Source: Methanosarcinales archaeon (lineage in GTDB: Archaea > Halobacteriota > Methanosarcinia > Methanosarcinales > Methanogasteraceae). From it: 7,269 bases of DNA. Where the stretch lies: positions 1 to 7,269 of the forward strand of contig DAOVGO010000105.1 in NCBI GenBank assembly GCA_030672345.1. The letters run 5' to 3'. Positions within the stretch are counted from its first letter, which is position 1; the number at the start of each line of letters is the position of its first letter. Positions 5,366 through 7,269 of this stretch are shown here, piece after piece. The notes beneath the pieces are model-generated. The model was not told the DNA's origin. It saw only the letters and a program-made list of their open reading frames with translations, and did not search any database. A program made the translations under genes and the position numbers.

Positions 5366-5839
5366 ATGCCCAACATGAAATCGAATCCCATAATGCTTGT
5401 ATCGCTGCTGGTGGTTGCGGCGCTGTTTGCCGGATGCATTGGAGATGACGGAACCGAGGTTGCGCCAACTCCGACACCAATTCCGACGCCAGAACCGACA
5501 CCAATCGCGACGCCAGAACCGACACCGACTCCAACGGAAACGCCGGAGCCGACTCCGACCGAAACAATCCAGCTGAGACCGCCAAAGCCCATATACCTTG
5601 AGAAGTATGCGATGGCGCCGAAGACTCCAACGATTCGCGCGGGCGAGGCTCTGAACTGGATCAATCTCCAGAAAAGCCCTATGATCACATACATACTGGT
5701 GAGCGATGATGGGCTATGGGAGAATCAGTCGATCAGCTACGGCAGTAAGTTCAAATACACATTCGACACACCCGGCAACTACTCGTATTACTGCTCGGGC
5801 TACGGGAATGCGATGCGCGGAACCGTGACGGTGACTTAA
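5366..5839 (+). CDS. Lipoprotein with Thr-Pro linker and histidine-free cupredoxin-like domain
   Basis: This 157-residue protein has a signal peptide with lipobox LFAGC (Cys24), so it should be lipid-anchored on the outer face of the membrane. Residues 33-67 form a Thr/Pro/Glu linker of repeated TPEPTP units. Residues about 71-157 look like a small cupredoxin (plastocyanin/amicyanin-like) beta-sandwich: LNWINLQKSP, then VSDDGLWENQS, then FDTPGNYSYYC and the closing RGTVTVT. In type-1 copper proteins the ligands are His, Cys, His and Met. Here Cys143 and Met150 remain, but the C-x2-H position is Tyr146, the first His site aligns near Met106, and the whole protein contains no histidine. It therefore cannot form a standard blue copper centre; it may be structural, bind another ligand, or act as a surface protein domain. 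The start at 5366 is the longest; 5375 is equally possible and leaves a normal signal peptide. Confidence 0.85.
   Translation: MPNMKSNPIMLVSLLVVAALFAGCIGDDGTEVAPTPTPIPTPEPTPIATPEPTPTPTETPEPTPTETIQLRPPKPIYLEKYAMAPKTPTIRAGEALNWINLQKSPMITYILVSDDGLWENQSISYGSKFKYTFDTPGNYSYYCSGYGNAMRGTVTVT
5468..5564 (+). repeat. Short coding repeats of the Thr-Pro linker
   Basis: The 19-base unit CGACGCCAGAACCGACACC occurs at 5484-5502 and again at 5508-5526, a 24-base period (eight codons, TPEPTPIx). Degenerate units continue to about 5564. Such in-frame repeats can gain or lose units by slippage and would change linker length. Confidence 0.7.
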
Positions 5840-6043
5840 GCGATCAGACCACAGGGATTTTTCGCGTGAAAGTGTGGTTGAGGCGACCACGGTCGAATCC
5901 GGTTGCAAAAAAACGGCTGGGCTACTTCCGTTTGATTTACGTAAAAGAACGCATGCGACGTGGACGAGGAGAGGCGAGCGATCGCCTCTTCCTTACGTCA
6001 ATGAATCACCGTAACTGACCCCGGAGATTGTCTACTAAAATCC
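5840..6043. other. Convergent intergenic region with hairpins and T-runs
   Basis: These 204 bases lie between the ends of the lipoprotein gene (plus) and rnfB (minus). I see no gene. A T5 run (5858-5862) just after the lipoprotein stop, inside the loop of ACCACA (5848-5853) and TGTGGT (5873-5878), may end its transcript. On the minus strand, TTTT at 6036-6039 just after rnfB may do the same. A longer hairpin is at 5968-5991. Confidence 0.55.
5968..5991. terminator. GC-rich hairpin between convergent genes
   Basis: GAGGCGA (5971-5977) and TCGCCTC (5982-5988) form a perfect 7-bp stem around GCGA, extended by A-T, G-U and G-C pairs to ten. It sits about 50 bases past rnfB and lacks a following T-run, so a bidirectional terminator or RNA 3'-end stabiliser is a guess from position. 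Confidence 0.4.
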
Positions 6044-6847
6044 TCACAGCTTCACGATCGCGCTTCTCGGGCACACCTCAATGCATGTCCCGCACTGGTT
6101 GCACTTCTCCTGATCGATCACAGCAACTGCCTTCACCAGTTTGATTGCGCCTTCAGGGCAATTCTTCTTGCAGATTCCGCATCCGATGCACCCGAACTCG
6201 CATATCTCCTTGACATACTTGCCTTTGTCGTGCGATGCGCAGACCACATATACCGGACCGTGCTCCTTTGCAATCGTTAACACCTGTTGCGGGCATGCAG
6301 TCACGCAACACCCACAGCCCTTGCAGTTGTACTTCTTGATTCTCGGAAGCCCGTTATCCGCGATCTCGATCGCATCGAATTGGCATGCACGGACGCAGTC
6401 GCCAAGACCGATGCATCCATACGAGCAGGCTTTCCTTGTGCCTGAAAGGAGAATTGCAGCCCTGCATGTGTCCGCGCCGATGTAATCGTACCGATCCCTG
6501 CAGTTTGTGCCACCCTGACAGAGAACGATCGGATACTGGGGCTCTGCTGCAGCAACCTCGATTCCGAGCAGCTCACCGATCATCTCGAAGGTCTCTGCAT
6601 CGCACGAGGTGCAGACGTCTGGCGTCACGTCCCCTGCCACGATATGCTCTGCACAATCGGCGCACCCCGGGTATCCGCAGGCTCCGCAGTTTGCTCCAGG
6701 CATCAGTTCCATCAGTGCATCAACAAGCGGATCGGTCTCGACATAGAACGCCTTTGACGCCCATACGAGCATCCCTGCCATCGCAAGTCCGAGTGCGCCA
6801 AGTACAGCGATTGCAGGCGGCATCAAACTCATAAGATCAACGGTCAT
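6044..6847 (-). CDS. rnfB: RnfB, ferredoxin-oxidising subunit of the Rnf complex
   Basis: This 267-residue, full-length RnfB takes electrons from reduced ferredoxin and passes them into the membrane Rnf complex, which pumps ions. One N-terminal membrane helix spans about residues 10-32. The Fes-type cluster motif follows, with Cys54, Cys57, Cys62 and Cys79 (GANCGACGYPGC). Four ferredoxin-like cluster motifs come next: Cys141/145/151/155, Cys175/178/181/185, Cys220/223/226/230 and Cys249/252/255/259. This matches RnfB of methanogens and clostridia in length and order. The ATG overlaps the rnfA stop as ATGA, and GGTGGTGA (6852-6859) supplies a ribosome site inside rnfA. It is the last gene of the operon here, in line with the archaeal order rnfCDGEAB. 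The first ferredoxin motif ends Cys-Gln instead of Cys-Pro, a small variation. In methanogen relatives the electrons go to a multiheme cytochrome c or methanophenazine. Confidence 0.96.
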   Translation of the reverse strand: MTVDLMSLMPPAIAVLGALGLAMAGMLVWASKAFYVETDPLVDALMELMPGANCGACGYPGCADCAEHIVAGDVTPDVCTSCDAETFEMIGELLGIEVAAAEPQYPIVLCQGGTNCRDRYDYIGADTCRAAILLSGTRKACSYGCIGLGDCVRACQFDAIEIADNGLPRIKKYNCKGCGCCVTACPQQVLTIAKEHGPVYVVCASHDKGKYVKEICEFGCIGCGICKKNCPEGAIKLVKAVAVIDQEKCNQCGTCIEVCPRSAIVKL

Positions 6848-7269
6848 AGTTTCACCACCGAAAAGTAGCTGACAATGATTAGTGCGACCATCGTCGCTGC
6901 AAAGAACGCTCCGATGAAGCCGCTGAAGAGGTCAACATTGCGCATAATCAGCTTCTCCCGGAGCGCCGCTGTCGCAAGCATCACCCATGAGTAGCCAAGA
7001 CCTGCCGCGAATGCGTACATGATGCTTGCGCCATACGTGTAGCCCTCCTGTATGTTCAGGAGCACCACACCAAGAACAGCACAGTTCGTTGCGATCAGCG
7101 GAAGATATATCCCGAGCGACCGGTACAGCGGCGGGCTGAACTTGCGTATGATGAACTCGACAAGTTGCACAAATGAAGCGATCACGAGGATGAAACAGAT
7201 CGTCCGCAGGAATGTCAGGTCCTTCCCCAAAAAACTTGCAGGACTCAGGAGATAATGGTATATGGGCCA
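6844..7269 (-). CDS. rnfA: RnfA, membrane subunit of the Rnf complex (5' end outside the window)
   Basis: The reading frame is open to the right edge and shows 141 residues; family members are about 190, so roughly 50 N-terminal residues are missing. A TTG at 7230 could be mistaken for a start, but homology continues upstream of it (YHYLLSPASFLG), so the gene is cut by the window rather than short. About four membrane helices are visible. The stretch LYRSLGIYLPLIATNCAVLG carries the conserved Cys of RnfA/RnfE (NqrE/NqrD-like) proteins, which in this family helps hold an intramembrane iron site. The C-terminus ends in VVKL as in E. coli RsxA. It overlaps rnfB by four bases. rnfE and the other subunits should lie just to the right. 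Confidence 0.95.
   Translation of the reverse strand, partial: WPIYHYLLSPASFLGKDLTFLRTICFILVIASFVQLVEFIIRKFSPPLYRSLGIYLPLIATNCAVLGVVLLNIQEGYTYGASIMYAFAAGLGYSWVMLATAALREKLIMRNVDLFSGFIGAFFAATMVALIIVSYFSVVKL
6852..6859 (-). promoter_or_regulatory. Internal ribosome site for rnfB
   Basis: The minus strand reads GGTGGTGA four bases before the rnfB ATG, one mismatch from GGAGGTGA. It lies inside the end of rnfA and indicates translational coupling. Confidence 0.7.

Noticed and set aside
5468..5564. Regular 24-base repeats that could suggest a CRISPR array
   Set aside because: The repeats are contiguous, in-frame Thr-Pro-Glu codons without spacers inside a lipoprotein gene.
5263..5694. Minus-strand frame with Gly-Val-Ser repeats opposite the lipoprotein gene
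   Set aside because: It is the complement of the Thr-Pro codon repeats; the plus frame has a signal peptide, lipobox and recognisable domain, so the minus frame is a shadow.
5884..5905. GGTCGAATCC, resembling a tRNA T-arm
   Set aside because: The flanking bases do not form a T-stem, and no acceptor, D or anticodon arms can be folded around it.
3587..5952. 11-base match TAAAAGAACGC at 3587-3597 and 5942-5952
   Set aside because: A few exact 11-base repeats are expected by chance in about 7 kb, and the two contexts differ.

Overview
The window most likely comes from an archaeon of the methanogen/ANME lineage, probably Methanosarcinales-related. The main reason is an Rnf electron-transport module (rnfA-rnfB) combined with archaeal signals: TATA-like boxes about 25-30 bases before likely transcript starts, GGAGGT or GGTGGTGA ribosome sites, a SufC of the archaeal type, and a lipoprotein with a Pro-Thr linker. 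Base composition is moderate to slightly GC-rich. This placement is inferred from gene content, not from a marker gene.

Layout from left to right. Positions 1-947 (minus) hold the first third of a large SNF2/DEAH helicase of a family often found in archaeal defence or DNA-modification loci; it runs off the left edge. Positions 1133-2011 (minus) form a two-gene unit: a 36-residue rubredoxin-like protein followed 18 bases later by the Fe-S assembly ATPase sufC. The usual partner sufB is not next to it. Positions 2012-2436 are a 425-base divergent intergenic region with promoters at both ends and GC-rich inverted repeats in the middle. Positions 2437-3567 (plus) encode an isopropylmalate-dehydrogenase-type enzyme (leuB-like), and 3628-4779 (plus) a membrane-anchored S49 protease (sppA). 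Positions 4745-5266 (minus) encode a cysteine-containing protein of unknown function whose end overlaps the sppA end. Positions 5366-5839 (plus) encode a lipoprotein with a Thr-Pro repeat linker and a cupredoxin-like domain that lacks histidine altogether. A 204-base convergent intergenic region with hairpins follows. Positions 6044-7269 (minus) are the last two genes of an rnf operon, rnfB and the 5'-truncated rnfA, joined by an ATGA overlap.

Functionally, the Rnf genes couple ferredoxin oxidation to an ion gradient at the membrane. The rubredoxin/SufC pair points to iron-sulfur or redox housekeeping. SppA and the lipoprotein act at or outside the membrane. LeuB-like is central metabolism. 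The helicase looks like the edge of an accessory island. I did not find a complete new system; the most unusual items are the histidine-free cupredoxin lipoprotein, the sufC gene paired with a rubredoxin rather than sufB, the NADP-type residues in the LeuB-like enzyme, and the helicase whose partners lie beyond the edge.
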